This document shows, one piece after another, positions 21,524-32,540 of a DNA stretch of 64,000 nucleotides (positions are counted from its first letter, which is position 1; the number at the start of each line of letters is the position of its first letter). Location of the stretch: positions 3,943,485-4,007,484 of the forward strand of contig NW_006917095.1 of assembly GCF_000516985.1 (NCBI RefSeq). Reading direction: 5' to 3'. Below the pieces are notes generated by a model that saw nothing but the letters and a program-made list of their open reading frames with translations, did no database searches and had not been told where the DNA came from. A program made the position numbers and the translations under genes. The stretch comes from Pestalotiopsis fici W106-1. Taxonomy: Eukaryota; Ascomycota; Sordariomycetes; Amphisphaeriales; Sporocadaceae.

Positions 21524-23072
21524 TTAGGACTCCGACTCCACAACTCTTTGGATTATAGATTTACATTCTGCGGGGTCCTCAAAGACATGCCATCTGTCGC
21601 GTGGTACATCATTGAAGGCCTCCTCGAACCGTTCCGGCTCATTCTTAGCCTCTATGCCAATCGAGGCAATATCAATCACCTTGCGAATAAGAATCAACTT
21701 GACCCAGCCAGGAAAGGCTCGGTAACTATTCGTTTCGTCAGTAATGAGTACCCACAAGATCGAGTCTCGTAACTCACATCTCTCCATAAGACTCGGGGTC
21801 TGCCTGCGTCGAATCGCCAATACAAATCATATTCCGCTTTGGCAGCCATGAATGAATCTTTTTCATTCGGTCGACCTTGTACTCCCCAGTACCCAGTGTG
21901 AGTTGTGAAAGCAGTCCTGGAAGGCTCATGAAGCTAGAGTCCCGCAAGATGATCGTCCCAGGCGGGTAATAATCATTTCTAAACTCCCGTAGAAATGGAT
22001 ACAGGTTGTAAGGAGATGCAGAGAGATAAAAGAAAGGTGACGTCTCCTTGATGGTAGCGTGAAGAAATTCGTAAAGCTCTGGCATTCCGGGGCAAGGAGT
22101 CGGAGAGTCCACAAATGTTGATCGCAGAATTCCGATAGGGTCTGAAGTCATGGTGATCTTGATGGTATCGTCAATATCTGTCCTTGTGTTAGCGAACCCT
22201 GGGTGTCTATAGCCTCCGGTTTTGTCGTGCTGAGGCCACCTCCTGTCAAACCTACCAGAGATCACACCCCAACCATCTGGCTCGGCAAAGAAAGTCCTCA
22301 TCTCCAGAAGGCCATTGGCACCAACGGGGACTTTAGCGAAGCTCGGTACCAAAAGCGAACCATCATGACTGTTTTTGAGCTTCTTGATGTCGTTGCTGAT
22401 ACCATTCCTACCCCCAGGACCTAGGCTGAGTGACAGATTACCAGCATGCAAAGCCTTGACTTGGGTCCCAGGTCTAATGTCCTGAAGGAAGGGAAGTATC
22501 CTTTCTTCGATTGTAGCATGCTCGGGGTTGCTATCTTCCAGGCCGATCTCTTTGGCGACGGTCGTCACCGCATCGATCACCACACACGAAGGATGCTGAG
22601 CAAAAACAGCAGACACAAACTCGGCCTCCCATCTCCCAGTCTTGCTATTGCGATAGGCAGTATTATCAAATAGCCAAACCGTATCCTTCTTGGATACACT
22701 GCGGGGCAGAGGGTTCCTAGATCCAAAGTAGGATAAGATGTCGTTGAGTTTACTATTAGTTGGCAACTTTGGCAAACTGGACGAATCAGAACCCGAGTAG
22801 TTGGAAAGATCTGACTCTGTCTTTACAAAGCCACGCTCTGTTCGAGTGCGAGCTTGCATAGAGTCTGGATATCGCGATCGCCGTGACATGATTGCGCAAG
22901 AATGCAGTTGTTTAATGCTTGATCTATAGCAGGCTGAGTTGTGGCCGATGTGTGTTCTTATGCGGGTGCTGAAAACGTGGGAGCAAGAGCATTCCTTGAC
23001 AGTTGATTTGAATTTCCAAGAAGCTGATGGCGTCGTGTAGGCCGTTGCGCGTACGTATGAATGGAAAAGCAT
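21524..23072 (-). CDS. App1-type phosphatidate phosphatase domain protein (DUF2183)
   Basis: Member of the fungal DUF2183 family, related to the catalytic domain of yeast App1, a Mg-dependent phosphatidate phosphatase. Minus-strand exons 23072-21778 and 21725-21524, 52-nt intron (gtgagt...gaatag), join GDSTQADPESYGE to IYRAFPGWVKLILIRKV, the conserved end of the domain. The catalytic HAD-like motif is DIDDTIK (DxDxT), preceded by the family's GRFDRR region and followed by LSASPYNLYPFL and LRDSSFM. From the ATG at 23072 the protein has 498 residues with a basic, Ser/Thr/Cys-rich leader lacking acidic residues over the first 25 positions, which could be a mitochondrial presequence; starting at the in-frame ATG at 22889 (MSRRSRYP) gives 437 residues. 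I cannot decide between them. Confidence 0.87.
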
Positions 23073-24885
23073 TTCATTTCATGGGCCAGAGGCAAGAAGG
23101 AAATGTAAAGGACAGCCTTGGAGTGCATCGCAGTTTCGCTAACCGTGACGAGTATTGCGCCATGCGACCTGGTCACACCAACTCAACCGTATGTGATCGA
23201 TCAGCCGCCGCTGCAGCCTCGAGGTCCTACTAGAGGGGCAATACTATCTGCATGGCCACTGGTGGTTTCCCAGAGGTCGCATCCTATGACGGTTAGAGCA
23301 GTTCAGCTGACCAGCTCCGTTGGAAAAACAATGATTCAAATGGTTTTCAGCTACCGAAATTGGCCGATCAATATAGTGGCGGTGCCCACCACTAGCACTT
23401 TTCTCCAAAGTCCCCAGAGCTTTTTGTCCCAGGTAGTATTTTTTGGCCTGTCAAATGGGAGGCGACCTTGCTGAGACAGCGAGAAATGCAATCTCACGTG
23501 CATGCATAGCCGCTGGAGGTATGATATAGGTATCGAGAATTTCGGGTAAGGCTTTGTTGGGAGAGGGGGAGGGGGGGGGGTTTACATGTATCTTTCCCCA
23601 TCTTGAACTCAAGCGACATTTAAGGTAATAATTCTAGTTCTAAAAATAGGGATAATATCATGTATGGTCTCTATGTAAGACAGCACTCTACGTTGAAATG
23701 TAGTATCGAAATCAGTTGTTACAACTTTTGTTGTTGATGATAGTGAGACGAATGAGACAAGAGTCCGCAATTCTGAGCATGCCGAACCGGCTGGACATGG
23801 GCAAAGTCTACCCCATATTGACTCCTTAGGTATACATGACACATGAGCAGCTCTCCTTGTTGTCTCTACATGTATCCATACCATTACTATTATTTGAGGT
23901 TTCGTGTCTGCTGATAATGGCAAGCCCTTTGGTTACTTGGCGGTCCTGGCAGTAGATCTACTGGCTGCAGGACTGATCTTGATAGAGATCGCACGATCTG
24001 CACAGGTATTGCAAAGTGCGCATCAGCTGTCCAGTCAGGTCCATGTGTTCAGTCCCCCGCACGTGGACATGACGGCGACGCTACCGAAGCGACGCTACCG
24101 ATGCTGTCGAGGGAAACTTGTAATAGGTTCACGGTTGGCCGATAGGTACCTATCTACTAGGTAGGCTGTCGTTGCAAGATTTCCATCCTAGCAAGATATT
24201 CATCACGAGAGGTAACACTAATGATATTCGCGATCATTGGTTGGGAAGAAAAAGAGGATCAGTTTCTTTGCGATCCTACTACCTAGCTATAATTTCAACT
24301 CAATGAGACCTAAGCTACATCTAGGTTGATGGGTCTTAGGTTGTGGCTGAATGCGTTAAGATCCATATGGCCAATGGGTTGTTGGAAGGTTCAAGAGAGC
24401 ATTGAGGCACTATGAGGTGCCCTGGGAGCGCCATATGAAAAGCGCTTTAGGCCCCACTACTACTCAGAGCCTACCCAGATTACTACCAGTAGCAGCCCAG
24501 CGACGTCAGAGTCCCTGGAGTCCCTGGGCATCCCATCACATGGATGGGCCCCGCGCGCGCGCGCGCTGATAAGGCTTGCAGATAGGTGGTTCCCATTCGA
24601 ATGCCCGATTATTCAATGTTGTCTCCCTACCTGGATACATTCATCACACAATGCGAACTGGAATGAAACTTTGATTCCCTTGATCACCGAGATTTCCGTC
24701 GGCTACAACTTTTGGTCTCTGGCACGACGACAACGACGCCGACAAGACCCCTAGATTCAGGCAGCGCTCGGCCTGCACCACCGTCACCCCGAGCTCTACG
24801 GAGCCCTTCTCGTCGACGTCGAGGCCAACTTCGTCTCTTTGCGATAAGGAGGGCTTTGTCAACAATCTCTTCAGCTCCCTTGTTC
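23073..24885. other. Long intergenic region with simple repeats, upstream of BTN1
   Basis: About 1.8 kb without a convincing gene. It includes a G-rich run (about 23562-23580), an alternating CG run of about 20 bases (about 24546-24567) that could adopt Z-DNA or hairpin form, and tacctaggta-type words at about 24145-24165 and 24278. The ~200 bases before the BTN1 ATG form an open frame without an ATG start and are probably untranslated leader. Confidence 0.45.
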
Positions 24886-26319
24886 ATGGCTCGCTCGCCG
24901 TCATCATCCGGCCTTCTTCCAATGCCGGGTTCTCCCTCCTCCTCCTGGGCCGTCTATCGAGCGCGCCTGACCGCCATCTTGAAGAGCACCGACAATGCTG
25001 TTCTCGTGGCCTTCTGGCTCTTTGGTACGTCTCGGAGACCATCAATTCACTGTCTACAACTGGATTGCTAATGTGGTTTTCTTTCAGGCCTGATCAACAA
25101 TGTTTTATACGTTATCATCTTGTCCGCCGCTCAGGATCTCGTTGGTTCCGATGTACCCAAGGGCGTAGTCCTACTCGCCGACGTACTGCCATCCTTCTTC
25201 ACCAAGCTCATTGCTCCATACTTTATTCACAAAGTACCCTATTGGGTTCGCGTCATATTCTTCGCTACTGGCTCGTCCCTCGGCATGCTTCTCATCGCCC
25301 TTACCCCATCCAACAAATCGGTCGGATTCAAGATGGCCGGGGTTGTCTTTGCGAGTCTGACAAGCGGTGGCGGCGAGCTCAGCTTCCTAGGCTTAACGCA
25401 TTACTATGGACATATGAGCTTGGCTGCTTGGGGAAGTGGAACGGGTGCTGCAGGCCTCGTAGGCGCTGGGCTTTACGCTACATTTACCACTTGGTTTGGA
25501 TTCAGCGTCAAAAATAGCTTGTTGTCGTCAGCTTTCCTTCCCATAATCATGCTCCTCAGCTTCTTCGTCATTCTGCCGCGAGGTCCGCTTCGCGAGGCTC
25601 GGGGCGCAAAGGAATACCAGACAGTTCCTGAGAATGACCACGAGCGAGATGACATCGATGATATTCCAACAGACAATGCAGCAACGAGCTTGTTGGTCCC
25701 TGAGACGGCAGTCATGACCACCGCCTTTTCGTCCCCAAATGGTGGCCGTATGACCAAATTTGATATGCATTTGCGCAGAGCAAGATCGCTGTTCTTCCCA
25801 TACATGCTGCCATTATTACTCGTATACGTGGCTGAGTATACCATCAACCAAGGAGTTGCGCCAACTCTGCTTTTCCCATTAGAGTCCTCACCCTTCTCCG
25901 AGTATCGAGCCTTTTATCCCATGTATGGCTTTCTTTACCAGCTCGGCGTCTTCATATCACGGTCCTCGATTGCAATTATACGGATTCGACATCTCTATTT
26001 ACCGTCATTTTTGCAAATCGGAAATCTGGTCCTTCTCACACTGCACGCCTTGTTCTTCTTCATACCAAGCGTCTACCTCGTGTTTATCGTGATATTCTGG
26101 GAAGGGCTCTTGGGTGGTGCGGTATATGTCAATACGTTTGCCGAAATTATGGAAAATGTACCGTCTTCTGAACGTGAATTCAGTCTTGGAGCAACAAGTG
26201 TAAGTGATAGTGCCGGCATATGCATAGCAGGTTTCGTGGGAATGTCGATTGAGCCATGGCTTTGCAACTATCAAGTAAATCAAGGAAGAGACTGGTGTAA
26301 GCGGATCAAAGTTAGCTAG
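24886..26319 (+). CDS. BTN1: CLN3/battenin family vacuolar membrane protein Btn1
   Basis: Homologue of human CLN3 (battenin) and yeast Btn1, a vacuolar/lysosomal multi-pass membrane protein involved in vacuolar pH and basic amino-acid balance. Exons 24886-25024 and 25088-26319 with a 63-nt intron (gtacgt...tttcag) give 456 residues. The start is the first ATG in frame; upstream codons begin with TTG only. Hydrophobic segments begin with [20 protein letters not shown], followed by the highly conserved stretch [20 protein letters not shown], then [19 protein letters not shown] and [16 protein letters not shown], all hallmark CLN3 motifs. A variable acidic loop around 225-290 separates the halves, and the second half includes [19 protein letters not shown]. 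The C-terminus ends in WCKRIKVS. Confidence 0.93.
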
Positions 26320-26604
26320 AATGCATTGTAGACCAATGTATGGCCTACGTTTTGTTTGTACTCTTGCACTTTCTTGACTCCCATTCACAATTGAACACAA
26401 TAAAGTAAGGCAAGTAGTCATACCTTTGTTTAATATGGCTTCGTGGCGCTTTTAAAAGATGATCGAATGTAATATAGAGGGACTGAACCGTACGCGAGAC
26501 ATGCAGGTAACTCATTGTTTTTCTTTCCCGAAGATGTTATCAATGTGATAAGTCATTATACCTGTATGCCGAGACTTTGCCAAAATACCTGGGTATAATT
26601 CGAA

Positions 26605-27512
26605 TCACAATCTCGCTCTCAACGCCTCTAGAACAGCGAACTCTTCCGGGGTTATGTACACCGTCTCTGGTACATGTAAATGCTCCCTGCTCACGACAAG
26701 CTGCACAAATGTGTGGTGCGATGCTCGAGCCTCGGCGCGACTTGAGTCGCACAGGTCATTCTTCTCTGTATCTTTTGCTCTGGAATCTTCATTACTCCAG
26801 CCATACCCAACCTCTTCAGGTGACCACCAATACAATGGAAAGCGCCGATGGACATTATTGAGCAATAATGCAACGATTTGCATCAATACGCATCCAAGGA
26901 GGATCACTGGCAAAAGGAACCAGCCGATTGCAGCGACATTATTGTCAACTACAGCCAGCAGTGCGGTTGCACCAGCAGGTGGATGTACCGTGCCGGTAAG
27001 TGCCATGACTGCTGTCGCCAAGGCGCAGCTGACAGAGCCACCAAGCCACATGAGATTCTGTAAACTTTCGCCCTTTTCGAACAGCTTTCGAATACCGACA
27101 CCTATGATTGAAGCGAGTAATTGTCCAAATACAGCATTTCGGGGTTGTGCAAGCGGGGAGTCGATGGCATAAAACTCAAGGACGGCTGCGGCACCCTGTG
27201 GCATAGTCAGGATCTCTGAATCTCTTCGAGTTTGGTCTCAACACCTACGAAACTGCCAATGATTACAGGTGCATCGTGTTGTTGAAATGAAGGTATATAC
27301 CGCCCGGTGATTTCGATGAGCAATAAGCCAGTGAATACACCCACAGCTGCCCAAAGAATCGTGACAATGTAGCCTGCATCGCGGCGCGGGCTCGATCGGT
27401 AGCCTAGAAAGTGAGCCACCGGATATGGGAGGTAAGCCCAAGGTGGCCGAGGAATCCATGGATTGACATATTGGTCGATGGTAAAGTTCCGTTGTGCCGC
27501 ATTCCCATCCAT
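26605..27512 (-). CDS. HPP family membrane protein
   Basis: Integral membrane protein of the HPP family (named for its conserved His-Pro-Pro motif). Minus-strand exons 27512-27249 and 27195-26605, separated by a 53-nt intron (gtaggt...ccacag), give 284 residues. The join restores the conserved PVIIGSFGAAAVLEFYAIDSPLAQPRN segment. The family motif is visible in TGTVHPPAGATALLAV, and hydrophobic stretches suggest four membrane helices: near VTILWAAVGVFTGLLLI, around GSFGAAAVLEFYA, the LGGSVSCALATAVMALTG segment, and WFLLPVILLGCVLMQIVALLL. The cytosolic tail is polar. Some HPP proteins in plants and cyanobacteria take part in nitrite transport; the fungal function is not established. It is convergent with BTN1, about 285 bases away. 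Confidence 0.87.
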
Positions 27513-28643
27513 ATCACGAGCTTAGGAGTAGCCTTCGCGATTTACGTGGGAATGAGAGATACTGCATCTGGTGTCCAAGACTCGCGAACAAGAAACAGCA
27601 AGCTAACGACAGGACACAACGGTTACTCGTTCAATACAAAGATTCTCCATGGCGTGCTATATGGTACGTGCGCACCCATTCGCTTCCTCCCCGCGGGAAA
27701 AGAATATTGGAATAATATCACCCTCGTAAGAGTTGTCTAATGTGGTCAGACAACGCTTCAACTACCCAGTACCGAGCACATGACGAGAAGCAGCCAACCA
27801 ATGACTAAAAATGGGAACATTCGGTGCGAGCATGAAAGAAGCGATGACCAATATAGACGTTGACTAGCATCATCTTTGCTAATGGAAACTTCCGCAACCT
27901 TGAGTACCCTTCGCCGTGATACCCGCTTTACCGGCTCCGGGCAAGTGGATCTAGGTTCGGAATACTACATTTCCGCGGAACGTATCCGGCCTACCGGACA
28001 GGTACCTACTTATAATCATAAGTGCTCGGCTGTTCCCATTTTGTTTCTTTCCACTCGTGAAATGTAGAACCTTCCTCATGTTTCATATGTTTTCATAAAC
28101 TAGTCCTGTGCCTAAGTGCGACACTGCTAGGTTATGCTAAGTTGCGAAGAGCAGATAGCCAGATGCGCCACGAGAGACTTTTGAGAAACGTGCTCAAAAT
28201 AAGTGCTAAATTAATACTTCTAATGATCTCCTCGGGTACGGCTGTTTACACCTGGAGATTCAATAACCGTAGTTGCCATTCTGTTTATTCACTACATTTG
28301 CACCGTAGACCACGCCTCTGTTGTAAGATAAGTGTTTTGTTTACCTAGTACAGAAACATAAGTTCATTATGATGTTGCTCAATGACCCATACCCTTTTCA
28401 TTTCAAGTTGAACTATGCTTTCACTCGACGATATTAATCCTAAGCGCATTCATGTAAGTGCCAATACACATTAGTGATTAAATATATAGTTATAGTGATC
28501 AATTTTCGGAATAATCACCGTAATGTTCGATGTGTTGTAGTGTCGTAACTCGTACACAAGCTACATTCATACTTGAAGTAACAAGGGCAACTGTCATGTT
28601 ATGCGGCTACTTAAGGCAATTGTGTGAGCTAACTAATATATAA
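27513..28643. other. Intergenic region, no gene seen
   Basis: About 1.1 kb between two minus-strand genes. Only short open frames of no recognisable character occur. A ggtacctact word of the recurrent intergenic family lies at about 28001-28010. AT content rises towards 28640, fitting the 3' flank of the esterase gene. Confidence 0.4.
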
Positions 28644-30245
28644 TTATACAACACACTCCCAATCACCCATAACAGTCGAATTTCCGCCAGGTTTAAGCAT
28701 ATTCCTGAGGGGAAACTTGCAATGTGATCTTGTATACTCTACTCCAAGAGCCTTGGTGCCATTTCGAAACCTGCTTCCGATAACAGCTTCTGGCGCTTGT
28801 CCCTCTTCGACCCAGCGAACCATGGCTGTTAATACATTCTGAGCAGGGTCAATGCTGGCGGTATTTGCTCCTCTATTTCCAATGGCACTTGCGCCAATGC
28901 CACCGGTACAATGTCCCATGCCGCTGATGCGAAAATAGCGGTAGAAATCATCTAATCCATCACTTGAGAGACTCATTGTTCTGGAAGCCAAGTCGTAGTA
29001 AGTGTTGGAGCTAGCAGATGATATCAATGTATCCTGCAGGCCATGATAGTGAATCAACTTTGTGCCGTGAGCCGCCATTTGTGTCAAATCACCTGACCAC
29101 GTTCGAGCACCGGTTGGATCGTTCTGGAACGCGTAATTCCAGTTATCCGGCCCTAGAAAAGTCGTGTTAAAGTTGGGGTCATTGTATAACGCATACTTGA
29201 ACCAGTGGTCGGTGTACAAGAACTGGGCTGCACTGTAACTCGAATTGATAAAGGAGAGGAATCCAGGGGCTGGCTCCATGCGAGGGTAGACAAAGCTGCC
29301 ATTGACTCCGTAAACTGGAGACAAGAACTGACGGATCATGTCTGCTTGCTTGCCTGTGAGACATGTCGAAGTATTCTGACCGTTTTGGCAGATGAGGGCC
29401 TCGGGACGAAAGTTACACAAGGACGGGTCCTCGAGAATTCCATCAACTGCACCATCCAGATGATCACACTGAGCTAAAAGCTCGGCATCAACGGCAGACC
29501 AAGTCGAGGCCGGAGGAAATCCGTCTGCGCCACCCCTCTTGATGATGGAGTGAAAAGTACCGGACCAGGACATCAGACCCTGAAAATTGAAAGCAGGAGC
29601 GCCGGCCACAATTCCGTCGAATATTTCAGGGAAATCCTGAGCCATCTTAAAACCCTGTCGGCCGCCAGTGCTGCAACCCAGATAGTATGATCGAGTATGA
29701 CCTTTTTGATAAAAACTCGCAGTTACTTCTTTCCCAACAGCCGCGGATGTCGTTATTGCGCGGTATGAATAATCTTTGATCACCTCAATGTTATTGAGGA
29801 ACCGGGTACCGTTCTGGCCACTGTGGCCATTGTTTGAGCCAGTGGTAGCAAATCCAAGTGATGTCGCATATGCCATATCATCGTAGCTCAGACATCCATT
29901 GATTCCCCCGTTACCGGTTGAGAGGAACCTGCCCGTCCAATTTCGAGGCAGCCAAACCTCCATCAACACATCAGAACGAGGCGACGTTGTGACGTTTAAG
30001 CTCAAGCGACAAAGATCGGCGGCGATGGTTGTCGAGTTGGTGCATGATGAGTCAAGGCCGGGAACGATCAAAGTCGTGCCGGCAGGGAGGACTTCTGCTG
30101 ACAACGTCTTGACCTCTGGGGAAAAGACGGTCGACCCCAACTGAGCGCAAGCTTCATCAAACGTTGCATCGTTCTGCGTTTCCCCAGTCGCTCCAACACG
30201 TAGACAGAGGAAGGCAAGGAGTGTACTGGCGAAGAGGATCATCAT
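28644..30245 (-). CDS. Secreted tannase/feruloyl esterase family hydrolase
   Basis: Extracellular serine esterase of the tannase family, expected to split ester-linked phenolics (feruloyl or galloyl esters) of plant material. From the ATG at 30245 it has 533 residues without introns. That start is chosen because it opens directly on a signal peptide (MMILFASTLLAFLCLRVGA). The open frame continues upstream to 30452, with an in-frame ATG at 30425, which would bury the signal peptide. The nucleophile is Ser192 in GCSTGGRQG; GLQDTLIS near the C-terminal third supplies the catalytic Asp and GMGHCTGG the His. Cys residues beside Ser and His fit the disulphide that joins them in this family (CS-D-HC). 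Many N-glycosylation sequons (NxS/T) fit secretion. Confidence 0.87.
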   Translation of the reverse strand: MMILFASTLLAFLCLRVGATGETQNDATFDEACAQLGSTVFSPEVKTLSAEVLPAGTTLIVPGLDSSCTNSTTIAADLCRLSLNVTTSPRSDVLMEVWLPRNWTGRFLSTGNGGINGCLSYDDMAYATSLGFATTGSNNGHSGQNGTRFLNNIEVIKDYSYRAITTSAAVGKEVTASFYQKGHTRSYYLGCSTGGRQGFKMAQDFPEIFDGIVAGAPAFNFQGLMSWSGTFHSIIKRGGADGFPPASTWSAVDAELLAQCDHLDGAVDGILEDPSLCNFRPEALICQNGQNTSTCLTGKQADMIRQFLSPVYGVNGSFVYPRMEPAPGFLSFINSSYSAAQFLYTDHWFKYALYNDPNFNTTFLGPDNWNYAFQNDPTGARTWSGDLTQMAAHGTKLIHYHGLQDTLISSASSNTYYDLASRTMSLSSDGLDDFYRYFRISGMGHCTGGIGASAIGNRGANTASIDPAQNVLTAMVRWVEEGQAPEAVIGSRFRNGTKALGVEYTRSHCKFPLRNMLKPGGNSTVMGDWECVV

Positions 30246-31149
30246 TGTCACACTCAATTTTCGCGGTTTCTTTGATTCCTGACCCTGGAACTCATGTTGA
30301 CGATTTGGTTGAGGACATCCTCCTTTATTACATTGGTTTGCTGACAACGCAATTCCTTGGCACTGTTGATCCTTATCTGGCTTGCCATGGCCACCACCGC
30401 CTTTCACCGCCGTCGTACCGATCATTACCGATTGATCATTGCCGGATGGCACAGGACGCTTTTCGGCAATTGATGGCGGTTGTCGTCAATTGTTGGTTGC
30501 GCGATTAAAGCTACCGGGGCTGGCAGGCAGGAATCCTCTTGCTACTGCACACACACTAAACTGGTTTACAAGTGGGTCACGATCCAAGGATCTATAGCAC
30601 GGTCCTGCAGCTAGCATACTACCATAGTATGCAATCTACTCGTGGTATTCCGTAGGCAGTGCCTTCGGGTTCCGACATCCAGCGTGAAGCTACACCAAGC
30701 GTACAAGACTATTTGATTTCATCCTTGTCTCCCCGCAATCCTCTCCCCAATTCTTCTCCATTATTCCCCGCATTCTTAAGGCAGCAGGCAACAGGGGCAA
30801 GTAATATGGCCGGTATTATTCCGTATACCTAGTTTCCATCGTATTCCATCACTGTGGAGGGAACTATACTAAGCAATCTTGTCTTGACTCGTGTAGCATA
30901 AGTCGCCCAAGTTGATCAAGTTGTCCATTAAACACTGTGTACGTATGCATTAATTCGCAAAAGCTCAGGTGCAAGCAAATCACAATGCAGCAAAAAAGGA
31001 GCCACAATTATTAATCAATATTAATGGACTCAACCTCAACGTTGGAGCAAAATATGCACATCGGGATTCATATTGTAAGCTTTACATGTCTTTATCTAAC
31101 GAGCGACCTTTTACCGACTGAAGTGTATATCCGAAGTGCCTCGTTACAC
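30246..31149. other. Intergenic region upstream of the esterase gene
   Basis: About 900 bases. The first ~200 are an in-frame open extension of the esterase, probably leader. The rest has no supported gene; it should hold the esterase promoter. The ctagcatactaccatagtatgcaat segment near 30610 contains a short inverted repeat (gcatactaccatagtatgc). Confidence 0.4.
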
Positions 31150-31777
31150 TCAGTTTGTACGTCCTAGGAGACGATTCGCAACGTCGCTGACATAACTAGC
31201 AGTAGCACCACGGCCATCGCTGAGATTGTTGACGTTGACAGAGCCAGAGTTGTAGGCACGCAGAGCCTTGTAAATGGTATCGGCATTATCAGCGTTTCCA
31301 AACTCTTTAAGATTGGCCTTGTAGTGATTCGTTCCAGCTCGGACCATGGATGTGATTTGTTCCTGTTCAGACAACAATTAACTAATCTGTGCATTTGCCT
31401 TCGTGTGGCTACCCCCCAGTCTTGAGACGTTGGGCTCAGGAAAGAAACCATACCTGGCTCAATCCGTGTTGTCCCGGGAAACCTGGCGAGCCATCGCACT
31501 GCATCAAGCCGGCGGTAAAGTGTCCATCGGCGTTGGTGGTGGTGCGTACGCCGACGTTGCCGGTACTTTCCTGCATGATGATACAGAAGATAACGCGTTC
31601 TTCCACACCAATCTTGGCACATTCAAGAACTGCATTCCATATGCGGCCGACGTCCTCGCCCGTGTTGCCAGTCCTGAGCATCTCGGGCTTGTTGATGTTG
31701 AAGATCTCCTCAAAAGACTTCCATTGCGATTGAGGTGGGAAATTCCCAGAGGGGCCGGAGTACGAGGTGAAACCCAT
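31150..31777 (-). CDS. Lytic transglycosylase (SLT/lysozyme-fold)-like protein
   Basis: Small predicted muramidase-fold protein of 178 residues from minus-strand exons 31777-31454 and 31362-31150, with a 91-nt intron (gtatgg...gaacag). Three motifs of the bacterial soluble lytic transglycosylase fold appear in the right order: Glu70 in IIMQESTGN (the catalytic Glu), GLMQ at 90-93, and AYNSG at 144-148. Such enzymes cleave the MurNAc-GlcNAc bond of peptidoglycan, which fungi do not make, so a role against bacteria or a shifted substrate is an inference. No signal peptide is visible, so an unconventional route or an intracellular role must be considered. A bacterial-type family in a fungus raises the question of ancient transfer, although the intron shows it is long resident. 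Confidence 0.75.
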
Positions 31778-32540
31778 AGTGATAGTTGAGATGTTGTGTG
31801 TGCGCTGCTGCTGAATCTTGTTGTTGATGTTGTATCGAGCTCACAAGTTTAGCAGCGAATGTCCCCCTTTATGTATTGCAGGGAGACTCCATTGTCAGGC
31901 CATGCCACAAAGACATCCGCAGCGCGAATACTAGGCTATCAGACGACCAATTCGAGGCATCGTAAGCAACAGACTTACATTCAGGATCATTTTGCGTGAA
32001 ACAAGGTTTGTAGTATCGCCATTATTGGAAGAGCTGAAAGGCTGACTGCTCCAATGATGATATTCTATGTATTGGTCATACGCATCAATCCCGAATGCGG
32101 GCACTCCGTGAAGACAAATCAAGCTGACGCCACGATAGCTGACGCCATCAGATCATGGGAAGACTGGAACTCGTGTGGGTTCTGCAAAATTTCAGCCAAT
32201 TTATGATCATGCGGGACTGTTCTAATTCTCATCACACATAAGCATAAGACTGAACAGATTCGAAGTAGCGTCAATCCAAAAATCTCCAAATATGATCATC
32301 ATTGTTATTGTCATATCTCAAGTCGGTTTTGATTCAACACTACTAATTGAATACAAATGAGACTTGATACAATAACAAATGTTATTAAATGATTGATAAT
32401 ATCTTCAATGACGTAGCTGTCTCTGTTGCTGAGTAGATAGTGATCATACATAGCAAATTATGAGAACTTGATGTTGAACCAATACAGCCAAGCAAACCAG
32501 ATCTCCTGGAGGCTTTACTCTAAAATTGTCCTTATTGTAA
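31778..32540. other. Intergenic region, AT-rich towards the permease gene
   Basis: About 760 bases between the transglycosylase-like gene start and the 3' end of the purine permease. No gene is supported; a 63-codon minus-strand frame (31931-32122) shows no recognisable domain. The segment 32260-32460 is AT-rich without RIP-style scarring. Confidence 0.4.

Noticed and set aside
23904..24164. 86-codon open frame between the App1-type gene and BTN1
   Set aside because: A hydrophobic start resembles a signal or membrane segment, but there is no conserved domain and no partner exon.
24546..24567. Alternating CG run as a possible regulatory structure
   Set aside because: Simple dinucleotide repeat; recorded in the intergenic entry but with no evidence of function.
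26654..27172. 172-codon plus-strand open frame
   Set aside because: Antisense shadow of the HPP gene, whose motif and intron are clear on the other strand.
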